Part shown: positions 1 to 12,000 of the stretch, in pieces
Position numbering within the stretch: position 1 is the stretch's first letter
Layout: every line of letters starts with the position of its first letter
Assembly: GCA_905250125.1 (NCBI GenBank)
Contig: CAJNOL010000551.1
Span: 1-64,000, forward strand
Reading direction: 5' to 3'
Source of the DNA: Rotaria sordida
Taxonomy: Eukaryota > Rotifera > Eurotatoria > Philodinida > Philodinidae
DNA: 64,000 bases
Translations under genes and position numbers: made by a program
Notes under the pieces: generated by a model
Seen by the model: the letters and a program-made list of their open reading frames with translations, nothing else
Database searches by the model: none
Told to the model about the DNA's origin: nothing

Positions 1-67
1 TATATAAACATAAACGAATAAAATAGAATAAGATTTTCCTTTTTTTTCTCTGTTTCTTTTTATTTAG

Positions 68-3000
68 ATATTTGATTGGTTAGAAAAACAAGGTCAATCC
101 TATTTAGAAAATACTGATCTTGGACAAACATTAGATGATATTGAACGATTACAAAATATTCATAAAGAAATTGAAACTGAATCACAAGTAATTTAATTGA
201 AAGAAATTTTTACTCAATTAAATTTCTTTTTTTTTTCTTAGACTATACATGATCGAGTTGTACGTTGTATGCGTGCTGTTGATACATGGGTACATACGGG
301 TTTAACACGAGCTGATCGTTTACATGCACATGCTCATACACTTTTAGTTTTATGGGAAAAATATGCACTTAAACTTGATATTCGTCGTCGATTATTAAGA
401 TTAGCACATCAATTTTATATTAATTCAACAAATGCATTTTCAATACTTGATTCACTTGATACACGTCTTTTAACAATATTATCAAATCATTTACTTTCAA
501 GTGAAGATCTTATACATGAATATAATCATATCAATAATGAATTAATTCAATCAACAGAAATTCCACTTCGTCAAGGGCATATTTTATTAGAAAAAATACA
601 AACAAATGATTATAATTCAAAAATATTTTATGAACGTGTTTGTGATTTAGAAAAACGCATTGAAAATATACGAAATAAATTACGAAATGAATATGATAAA
701 TTAGATCAACAAGGTTCATCATTATATCAAACATTTGATCATGAATGTACAACAATGCAATCATGGTTATTTAATGTAGTTGAACATTTTCTTAATTCAA
801 ATAGATTTTTAATTGATTTAAATAATCCTATTGATATAACAAAACAAACAAATGATTTTTTAGAATCTCATCAACAAATTATTGAACGTGATCTCAAGGT
901 TAGAATAGATTTCTTTTTCAGTGAAATCGATTATCAACGACAGATCAACAGTTGTTGATGTGCAGATTTCTATCTATCATTGTCTATCTATAGAACGACA
1001 AAACATCTAATGTCAATGATAATGACCCTGTTGATTGTATACTGATATTCTAAATTGTCTTCTTGGTTCAAATAGTTTAATATCATTAATATTTTTTGAG
1101 AACATATTCTGAGAGAATAATAGAAGTTTTTATACAATTGAGATTTTCCTTTTTGTTAAGTTTAGAATTAATAAAGCTTTTATATTTATATTTATACTTG
1201 TGAATAAGAGGGTTAGATCATATAATTAAGTTAACATATATGCTCGATCGCCTAGTACTTTTGCGTAACATATCAACAAGCTTTCATCATCCATTTTTGT
1301 ATACTTACGGTTTAGTAGTAAAACCTCGTTATTATTTTCTTTTACGTGTAGTAACACATCGTTGCAATTTGTATTAGTTAGAAATATATAAAAGAATCTT
1401 CTTACGATTGAATGATATTTTGTTACATAAAAATGTATCAGAGATATTATACATTAATAATTTTAACTAACCTCTGTGTAAAAAAGTCCTTGCACAACAT
1501 ATGTATTTGATTTTCATCCACTTATCGATTGCAGGAAAGAATCAAAAGTAGTCAGCTAGAACTTAGAATTCTTTTCTAACTTAAAGATAAATCAGTGAGA
1601 GCAATATTTTATGAAGATCAAAGCAATGCCTGTACAAAACACTAGTTTCAAAGGTCTTGACAACTATATTTACTCATTTTTCGGACATGTAAATGTAATT
1701 GAAGAGAATTAAAGCTAGTCAATTAGTACTAGAATTCCATGACTTTTCTAAATATATCTTCAGAATTTTATTTTAACTTACAGCCAGCTAGCTGTACTTA
1801 AATGCCTGAATAAATCAAAAATATCGTTTGTGTCACACAAAATAGGCTTTTTTCTATCGTGCGCAATTTATCTCTAGGATATTTTGAGACAGTTTTTACT
1901 TTCTATTGTTGTATAGAATTTAATGCTCTGTAAAATCATCCGTTGTCATAAGCTGGAACTCAAAAGAATCAAAATTTACAAACAGGTTTCGAAATGCTAC
2001 TCTTTAGATAAGATGACGTTTTTTTCCCAATTTCGATATTTTAAATGCAACAGGTTCTGATGGTTGGCAACGATATGTAGAAAGCGAAGCAAATTGGGCA
2101 TTTTGTAGAGAAAGCTTCCTTCTACAAACTTATATATAGGAAGATTTTCTTATAATTCTGAATTGAGGCAATTTTAATCAAAATACAAAATGAGTTACAT
2201 GAAAAATTCTGTATAAACGCTGGTTTTGATTCTCATCAAATATTTGTTCTCACTGCATCAAATTTAAGTCGGAAAAAAAATTCTGAATATATATTTAGAA
2301 AGAGCATGAAATTTTCATTCTAGCTGACTATTTTTGATACTCTTCTGCAACATATAAGTGAACGAAAATCCAACAGATATGTTGTGCAAAGACTATTTAC
2401 ATGCAGGTTATTTCTAAGAAATCTTCAATCTTGAGTTTGAATTTATAGAACCGTATAAATTGATCAGTTGTTTTTTTTAGGACAATTTTATTATGAATGA
2501 CATACTATAGAAGTTTTAATCTTAGAGAAATTCATAAGGATGTTAGAAAAAACAAATCTGATATCTATACAGATTATAACCTTGGAAACTGATGATATGC
2601 GCAAACTAAGTAAAATCAAACATGGATAAAAGCTTTTTGTTTATAAATAAAAAACAATGCCTTTTTATCTCTATTGAATCCAGTTAAATTAAGAAAGAAA
2701 AAAGAGCAATTTCTTTTATTTTTTTATTAGCGTCGTGAAGAAGATATTCATCGTCTTGGAACATTAGTTCATGAATTACAATCAAGTAATGATCGAAATT
2801 GGCAAATGGCTCGAACACGATTTGATAATCTATTTATTCTATGGCAAAACTTATCTGATAAAATAATTCGACGTCATACACTTGCTCAATCTTATGTAGA
2901 TTTTCAAAATCAAGCTGAACAAGTCTATTTAATTTTCTATATCTAATATTTATAAATAAAATTTTTGTTTTTCTTTATTTAAGCTATCAAACGGTCTAGC

Positions 3001-6000
3001 TAGTATTGATGATGTGATAGGTTATCGTGATAATATTGATCTATTACCTGAATCAGCAGTAAAACATATTGAAGAAACTTGGTCAAATTTACGAAGTAAT
3101 TATCATGAAATAATTAATAATAGTAAACGTATCTGTCATGCTTTGGAAACAGTATGTTAAATGAATTTATTGATTTTTGTTGTCGAATTTTATCATACAT
3201 AGGAATCTGAACAACTTAATTTACAATCCAATGATACTTATCGTACAATATTTAATCAATGTGAACAAATAACACGTAGATTTGAACAAATATCTTTGAG
3301 TTTCGATTCATGGATTCGAAAATTAGAAAATCTAAAAGACTTTAAAAATCAATGGCAACAATTTATTGAAAGTGCAAAACAAGTAAGAAAAATTAATAGA
3401 ATTTATAAATATTTGCATAGTGCAATTTTTTGTTTTTAATTCTATTCTTTCTATAATAAAATTCTTTAGGCAATTGATAAAGTTCATCGATTTGAATTAA
3501 ATATTGTTTCAACAGAAATTTTAACGGGTGACAATGTTGAAAAATATCAACGTTTACTTAGTGATTTTGCAAATCGTGTTCAAGTAAAAAGAAAAAGAAA
3601 ACTAGAATTATTTGTGATATTTTATTATTTTTTTTAAGGAAACAACACGTGAAGTCGAAGATCGTTTAAGAACAGCTGAACAATTAGGTATGCGTGGTGA
3701 AACAAATGGACAAAAAGAACAAATTGTTAATGAACTTGTTAAAGCTCATCAACAATATTTATCACGTATCAATCAAACACGTAGTTTTCTACATACAATG
3801 ATAAATTATTATAAAAATACATCAAAACTTGAAATACAATTTATTAATAATGAACGAATCATATCATCATTACCAAATGATATTCGTAGTACAGAAGTTT
3901 TAGTAAGACAATATGAAGTTGAACGTGAAAAAATTATTCAAACTTATGAACAATGTCGACAAGATGCACAATTAGCTGAAAATAAAGCTAAACAGGTTTG
4001 TGATCAATTTTTTGTTTACATAATTTTTAAAGTCAATGGAATAGATGATAAAGTATATTATGTTCTTTTTGAATCTACTACAATTGGTCACAGTTAGAGA
4101 TAGACAGGGTTCCCTGTGCTCTCGTGCACCTCTATGTAATATGATGCAAATCTCCATGGAACGCATGTTGCGCCGTCTAATGATTCTATTCGTGCTGAAG
4201 AGCGCAGGACAGTTCTGTCTATCTCTGGTCGCAATGTCGAAAAATCAAATCGGCAAAATAATATGGAGAAACAATTCACTGAGGTTCAAAAAATAACTAA
4301 TAGTCTATTTAAGGACAAGAAACATTAGGTATAAGTATAAATATGAATGTTTAGTAAACTCTGCATAAAGCCTTACATCAGAGTAACTAGTAGATGCTTT
4401 AACAATTGCTCACAATCCTCTATAATTTTTCCTCAGTTTGGAGCTTTTGCCTGCTGCGGTTTCTGATATTTGACAATGAATATAGTTTTCATCTTTTCGT
4501 AATATTTCAATAAATTCATAATGTGAATGTCAACATTCAATTACTATTTACCAGCAAGATCATCTAAGAATCCATTCCATGAGATAAATCTTCATTTTTA
4601 CATGCTAACTTCATCATTGCGCGGTGCTGTATGTGATCGAATAGCATATGTGCAAGTTGAAGTTTGTGGAAAGTGAAATACGAAGCATGCTTCTGTCAAA
4701 TATACGACCAATTTTACATTACCACTAATTTTCACCTTCTTGTTCTTTTTCTACTCTTCGATAATAGCCAACATAGATTTCGATGAGGAAGAGATTGTGG
4801 TATACTATTCTTCCCGCTCTCTCCTACTTTTTACGTCTTGTGTGCGAAAATTTCGAAGTGTTATCGAACAATTGTCTGCCAAGTTTTAGAAGGCAGCTCT
4901 TCTCAATGGTTTTCTGCCAGTCAGACTGTCTGTGACTGTCTGCCAAATTTTTAGCCAGTTCCATTTCGAAAAACTATCGAGAGTCTGCTAACCAAAATGA
5001 TATTTTTGATTAATTTGTATGAGAAAAAAAAAACATTTTCACTTATAGAATCAAATCTTTCGAAGATATATTTTAATGATTCGATGTTTTTAAATATTTT
5101 TACTGATTTAGTCTTAATATAACAAAGAAAAATCTGTGAGGATTCAAAAATTGATCGTCACTGATATATTAAAGAATAAAATTGTTTTCTTACCGTTTGA
5201 CTATATAAATGTACGATGCATAGAAAAAAGATAATGAATTCAGATTTTTTTTTTTGATTTTTCTCAGTCTGATACTCATAGCTAAAATATGAAGTGAAAT
5301 AAATTTGACAATAGAAAATATTTGTCTCGTTTATCGAAGATTTTATTAAGAAGGAAACCACAAGTTTGGAATCTATAGCACATTTAGGTACTGAAACTTA
5401 CGAACGAACATTCTTAACTGTCGCATTGCTTGCCACTTGAGATTGTGGCCATTCGGTCGGTTATGATGAGTAGTAAAAAAGTCATATTTGGCTTGATCTG
5501 CCAGTATTCTCTTGGTGATATATGAGAGTTGTACTCGATTTTTGTCTGACGATTATAGAATCGTTCAGAAGCTGGATGATCGAATTTCGAGCTGAAGTTT
5601 TCTCCATAGATACACCTTATAGTTACTAGAACCGCCCTAACGTGTGAGTCAGAACAAATATATTCTTGCTAAGATATTTATATTTTCAAAAAATGTTTGC
5701 TATAGGCTGTATTCTAAAAGAGTGATGTTTCTATGATAAACTTATATTTCGATATGGATACGATTGTCCTACATCTAACTTTGGAGTGTTTCTAATGACC
5801 CTAAGACGTAATTATGGAGAAAATTTTAGTTCGAGATTCTATCGTTCAGGCCCTCAGTAGTTATGTGTTGATAGAGCGAAAACCGAGTAAAAAGTCCATA
5901 ACTAAACAAGCGAGGAACAGAAAATCAAACTAAAACAGACCTTTTTTTTTTTACTACTCATCATAACCGATCTAATGACCATAGTCTCAAGAGAAAAGTG

Positions 6001-9000
6001 ATTTAACAGTTGGAAATGTTTCCTCTTTGGTAGTAGTTCTCATAGATATTAGACATTAAAATACAAATTGATGTGATAGCTAGTCGATGAGAGTGATACT
6101 ATTTCAATTCGACTTTTTCAATGAAAGCAAAGATATTTTTCGAAAATAACGATTTTTTTCATAAAACTTGACTAAAAACTTTTGAGGTCAAGAAATCTGT
6201 ATCTTTAATTGATTTTTCCTATCGGAAGAAGCATATTTCCTATGATTTATGCAATTTTATAACATTCATCTATTTCTTTGAGCTAAACCTTCGCTGACCG
6301 AACAATCTTAAACTCATTAGAGATTCAGATTGGTCGATCTCAAAACCTTTTAGTCAAGTTGTATATAAAACAATCCTTATTTTCAAAATCTATCCTTACT
6401 TTGATCAAAAAAATCAAATTGAACTAGTATTACTCTTATTCCTAACTATTACCTCAATACGCATTTTCGTTTCCAATATTGATGAGTACCTTTAGCACCT
6501 TCGAGTATAGTTTGTTACTCTAATGGTGCACTTCCCGCATTCGATTTTCTACTTCATATTTCTATTGGAACTACTAAATTAAAAATGAAATGCTCTTGTA
6601 ATCGATCATGTAAAAGTATCAAATCAATTATACCTACTACGTATCATTTTTCATCATTATTGAGTCTATCACATAAATAAATGGCTCTAAATATTCTATT
6701 GCAATCGTTTTTTTTTCGAATGTGTCAATCATAAAGCTCAGCTTTAAAACTTTTTCTTTCAATTAATAAGAATACCTTTTTAAAGACAATAGTTTAAAAC
6801 TATATTTCAGTGTGGAGTAAATTCATTTATTGATGAAATTTATACGAAACAAAACGAAATCGAATTAAAATATTCTCAATGGCAACAACAAAATGAAGAA
6901 GATCGATCAAGATTGAAACAACGTGTTGAATGGTGTCAATTTGTAGATGATAAATACAAAGTTTGTATTACAAGAAAAAAAAATGAAATTTAATATATTT
7001 TTTTTCTATTCTATTTTGAAGCTTGTTTATGAAATTGACTCGTTACAACAAGAAATTGATAAACGAAAACGAAATATTCCTCAAACATATAAAGAAGCTC
7101 TCAATCGCACTGAAACAATTCATGAAATAAATCGTCTTTATGATGTTTGTTTTAAAGTTTTTTGTTCGAATAAATATTTTTATTTTTACTTATTTAGAGT
7201 TTTGAACGGGCTGTTCGAAGATTTCGTACAACAGCAGAAATAATGATTCAACAAAAACATCCAGAATATGAACAAGTGGAACATGAAATAAAAGATGTTG
7301 AAAACAAACTATCAACTATCTATATATCAATAGGAAATTATCGTCAACATGTTGATAAAACCACTACTTATTATAAACTTGTTGATGAGGTTTAATTAAA
7401 TATTTAATTGTTTTTCTTCTTTTATTCATAATTTTTTTTCTTTAGATTGAACGTTGGCATCATGAATCAAGTCAATTATTAATTCAAATTGGTACACAAA
7501 TAATGCATTGTCAAACAGAACATGATGCAAAAAAACTTCTTGATGAAGTTTCAATAGCTATTGATCAAGGAAAAGAATATGAACAAGAAAAAATGAAATA
7601 TATTAGTACATTAGCAGTTGACATTTTTGGTTTGTTTATTTTATAATAAATTCTAAAAAAAAACATATTATTATTTTTATTTTTTTAAGGACCTGATGAT
7701 AGTCAGCATCGAATAAAACATGTTACAGCACGAAATGTTGAATTAATAAATGCATTTATTAAAGTTCATCAAGATATATCAATAGTTCAACGTAATTTTG
7801 AACATCGAAAAGATTATATAAAAGATAGTACTTCAATTAATAAACAACTGCCGGTTTTTGTTAAACCAATGAAAGACACAACAATTAATGAAGGAACAAG
7901 GTAAATAATTTCTTTAGTTAAAATTTATTTTTATTTTCAAGCAAAAAAAAATAATTTTAGATTTACATTTGAATGTATAATTGATGGAAATGAACCAATT
8001 AACGTTACTTGGCTTAAAGATCAAACAATTATTTCATCATTAACACATGATATACAATATGAACGTGGTTTAGCTACTTTAACACTTGTTGATGTACAAA
8101 AAGAAGATTCAGCTTATTATACATGTCGAACAAGTAATAGTGCAGGAACTGTAGAAAGTTCAGCTTATCTCATTGTTAAAGGTAAATAAAAAAGAATATT
8201 TGAAGTCTTTTGGTTTTCTTATTGAAAGTTTATCTTGGAAAAATTTGGCATCTTGGAGATGAGTTTTAAATTTACTGTTTGAAAAACAAATATTCCTGAA
8301 GACTATGTTAGAAATACAAGCTGATCCTTAAATAATTGGACAATAAAAAAATTCAATGTCTCTAGTTTGCTTTCACTAATCGGGCTCAGTTTTTTTAAAT
8401 AGATATCGTGTAGAACTAGCACTACTAGCTAAAAGTATTTCACGAGGGAGCATTCCCAACTGCCCAATCGCTGTTCGATTGAGACTGTTGCCATTCAATC
8501 AATCATGCTGAGTAGTAGAAAGGTCTGCTTTAGTTTGGTTTTCCGATCTTCGTTTGTTGAGTTACGAGTGTTTTACTTGATTTTTGCCCTATGAGTGTAG
8601 AATCGCTGAGAACGTGGGTGATCGAGTTTGAGTTGAAAATTGGACCATAGACAGGCCTTATAGTCATTAGAAAGATCTCAAATTTTCAGCTTGCACAAAT
8701 GTATCCATATCGAGATATCAACTTGTCATAGAAACGCTCTTCTTTTGAAAAACAGCCCAATACAGACTTCTTTTTAATATGTAGATATCCTAGCAAGGAT
8801 ATGTTTGTTCTAACTTAAATATGAAGATCTTTTTTAGTAACTATAAGACCTATCTATGGCCAAACTTTCAGCTCAAAATTCGATCACTCAGGTTTTCAGC
8901 AATTCTATGCATATAAGACAAAAATCAAGTAAACCATTCCTAACTCAACGGCAGAAAACCGGAAAATAAAATCAAAACAGACCTTTTTACTAATCATCAT

Positions 9001-12000
9001 GATCAATCGAATGGCAATAGTCTCAATCGAAAAGCGATTGAACAGTTGTGAGAGTTCCCTCGTCAGTCACTCATAGAACTAGACATGTGAAATTTTAGCG
9101 TGTGTACTACTTTAGAAATGTAGATCAATGAGACCAATCTGGTTCTCAAGGATGTCTCGAGGTCATCGGATTGCACGGTGGGATTGATGACTCAAGAGAT
9201 CAATTGGAAGGTTTTTGTTAAAGTTGACCGAGCTTTGAGTGGGAGGAAGGGTTGAGTACCGTTCTGGCAATTGGTAAGCAAAAACAAACAATAAAATATT
9301 GGAACTCTACTGAGAAAAATCGAAAATTTTCTCAGACTTGGGTGGGCATGCCCGGTCCCGATCGTTTCAGTTGACGAAGAGTTATGATATATGACAGCTC
9401 TCCTCACTTGGAGTCCTTTAATTCAAAAAAGGAACAAATTTACGTGCTAGTCAACGTATCATTATGTAAAATACTCACAGCTTTTGAATGCTTACATGAA
9501 ACTCGATGAAATTTATAAGCATAAATTATCGGATTGAAAGACTACATAATAATAATAGATTCACTGAGTCATAAGCTTCTTTCCTTCTCAAATTATAAAA
9601 CTCTTACGAGGGAAATATCCGAAGTGATTCACCACTTTTGAGCTCATATTTTGGGCATATAGAGGAGATCTCTAGACTAGAATAATCCTAAAAGGATTTG
9701 GGCCTATAGGCCTTCTTTACAGAGTTATAGCCATTTTACTTGAGTTTTAATCTATGGCACGGTATGTACAAACAAATCGACTGGCGATATTTCAATTTGA
9801 AATTTTGTCCACAGATAGATCTACTTGTAATTAGAATGCTCTGAAAATTTCAGCTCAAATGAATGTTTCCTCCGCAAGATATTGAATTTTCAAAAGTCAC
9901 TCGGATTCCATAAAAGATGCGAGAATCTCATGTTTTATCGACATTCAATATCTTGCGGAGGAAACATTCTTTGGAACTGAAATTTTCAGAGCATTCTAAT
10001 TACAAGTAGATCTATCTGTGGACAAAATTTTAAATTGAAATACCGCCAGTCGATTTGTTTGTACATACCGTGCCATAGGCTAAAACTCAAGTAAAATGGC
10101 TATAACTCTGTAAAGAAGGTCTATGGGCCCAAGTCCTTTTAGGATTATTCTAGTCTAGAGGTTCCCTCTATACGCCCAAAATATGAGCTCAAAAGCGGTG
10201 AATTACTTCGGATACTTCCCTCGTTAGTGAGAAGATCTCTTCTACAGCATAACTCCTCTTCAACTCAAACGATCAGGAGCAAACTGGTCTTACTAGCCTA
10301 CATTTTTAAAGTATTATATCACCTACAAATTTCATATGTTTAGTCGTACGAATGGCTGAGATTACAGAATGCAATACTTTTAGCTAATAAGTGTATTTTT
10401 CGTTAAGGTCAATAATACTGGTTTTACACAGTATCTATTGTGATAGTTTCCTTATGAATACAATCGTTAACGAGTTTTCTATCACCGAGAAAAAGAATTA
10501 ACGCAATTACTTGAAACAGACTGGAAATATCGAATTTCTTAGTTGTCTAGTTTTTCATGTGCCACACTTCATATAGAGCAATTACTTGAGAACTTGTTTT
10601 TTTCTTTGTTAAATATGAAATTATCATCTGTATATATTTACTTAAGTTCGTAAATCCATGAAAATGTTTGTTAAACTTGATGAAAACAACGTAATCATCT
10701 ATCAATAAAACAATTTGTCATACTACGTAATCGAAATAAAAATTATTGCTACACTGTTGAATCTCAATTATCGACTAAGGGATAAATATATGCGCGTCAG
10801 ATTATTTTCTATTCTACTATATAGCCATTTGCAAATATTTTCTAAGAAAACAATTCAATCAATCTAAATATAACTTTTCATGGAATAGCATTCAAAGAAA
10901 TGTTTCACAAAGAATGTAGGAGGAATATAGATAAAAAAAACACAGTTAACGCTTGTCTTCTCATATCATATGACAGTGGAATCAGACAGATATTTACATT
11001 GACGAATAGTGAATGACATAAATCTTTGCTGCTGTATTCGACCTTAGCATTACTTTTTTTGCATTATAAGTAATCTTACAGTACATTATATTTGCCAACG
11101 TCTCGAATGTATGTGTCAGTTGTTATATTGAAATATATATATATATATGTATATATACAAGACTTCATATAGGATATTCAAGATAAATATATGATTTATA
11201 CTAAATTAAAATAGATATATCATAAATCAAAATTTTGTTACGATAAACTTTCTTATAAAATATTCATAACTTTATTTTTTACTAAAAATAACTCAATTTA
11301 AATATACTAGAATAAAGAATAATTCTCATTTTCTTTTTATTTCTTCTATATTTATTATTACATTCTAGTTGGAACACCCTTGATTAGTGTTGATAATAAA
11401 TATCAACATTATCATGCTCCAACATTTATTGAACCATTACGTTCACAAGATGCTTATATTGATTCAACAGTTGTATTCGAATGTATTGTTTATGGTGAAC
11501 CAATTCCACATGTTATATGGGAACATGATGGAATTGAAATATGTAAAGGTCATGCTTTATCAGATTTAATTTCAAAACATCAATTATATCGTTTAATACT
11601 TCAACATATTGAATTAAGTGATTGTGGAGAATATGCATGTAAAGCAAGAAATCTTAGTGGTGAAGCAACATCAGTAGCTAATCTTCGTATTTATTCTAAT
11701 CAACAGCAACAACAACAACATGGTAAATAAGAAGAATAGACATAGGCAATGATATTTCAGGAAGCAAAAGAAATAGAAAAAAAAGAAGATAGGAGATATG
11801 CAACAGTCGGCTTTATGGGGAAGTTGACGATATTGGTAACGCTTACGCGTTTTTTTTTTGTGCGTACAAATCCGGACGGTCGAGGAAGACAACAGTGGCA
11901 ATCTGTCGTATTGTCTTTCTTGTTGTCTATGACGGATAAGCGACTTATTGGTGTGGAAGATTAATGGAAATCTCAAATGGTAGTCTTTTGCTTTCCTAAC

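Larger units (their letters stand above)
3996..6810 (+). other. Long intron 7 of the giant gene, with two foldback elements
   Basis: A 2,815-nt intron with a normal donor after 3995 and a TTTCAG acceptor before 6811. It contains the orphan coding-like fragment (4140-4329), a 626-bp foldback with CGAGGG-type ends (5401-6026) and a second foldback (about 6075-6453). The remaining DNA shows nothing I can support. Confidence 0.8.
68..7842 (+). other. Spectrin-like coiled-coil region of the giant protein
   Basis: Exons 1 to 12 encode almost only amphipathic helices rich in Glu, Gln, Lys, Asn and Ile, with spaced Trp residues (IFDWLEKQG, VDTWVHTG, DSWIRKLEN, ETWSNLRSN, IERWHHES). Trp near the start of helix A and repeats of about 105-110 residues are the signature of spectrin repeats. 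About seven or eight repeats fit in the roughly 850 residues encoded here. A spectrin-repeat rod leading directly into an Ig array without a DH/PH module differs from Trio, kalirin and obscurin. Repeat borders cannot be set by eye. Confidence 0.75.
8182..11368 (+). other. Long intron 13 of the giant gene, built from nested foldbacks
   Basis: At 3,187 nt this is the longest intron of the gene. It holds two CGAGGG foldbacks (8443-9062 and 9607-10223). The second sits inside an older inverted repeat with arms near 9079-9147 and 10274-10345. The remainder (10380-11368) is A+T-rich with an AT microsatellite near 11128-11157 and no gene. Confidence 0.8.

Noticed and set aside
9192-9407. 71-codon minus-strand frame in a long intron
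   Set aside because: It lies within the older inverted repeat and has no recognisable protein features.
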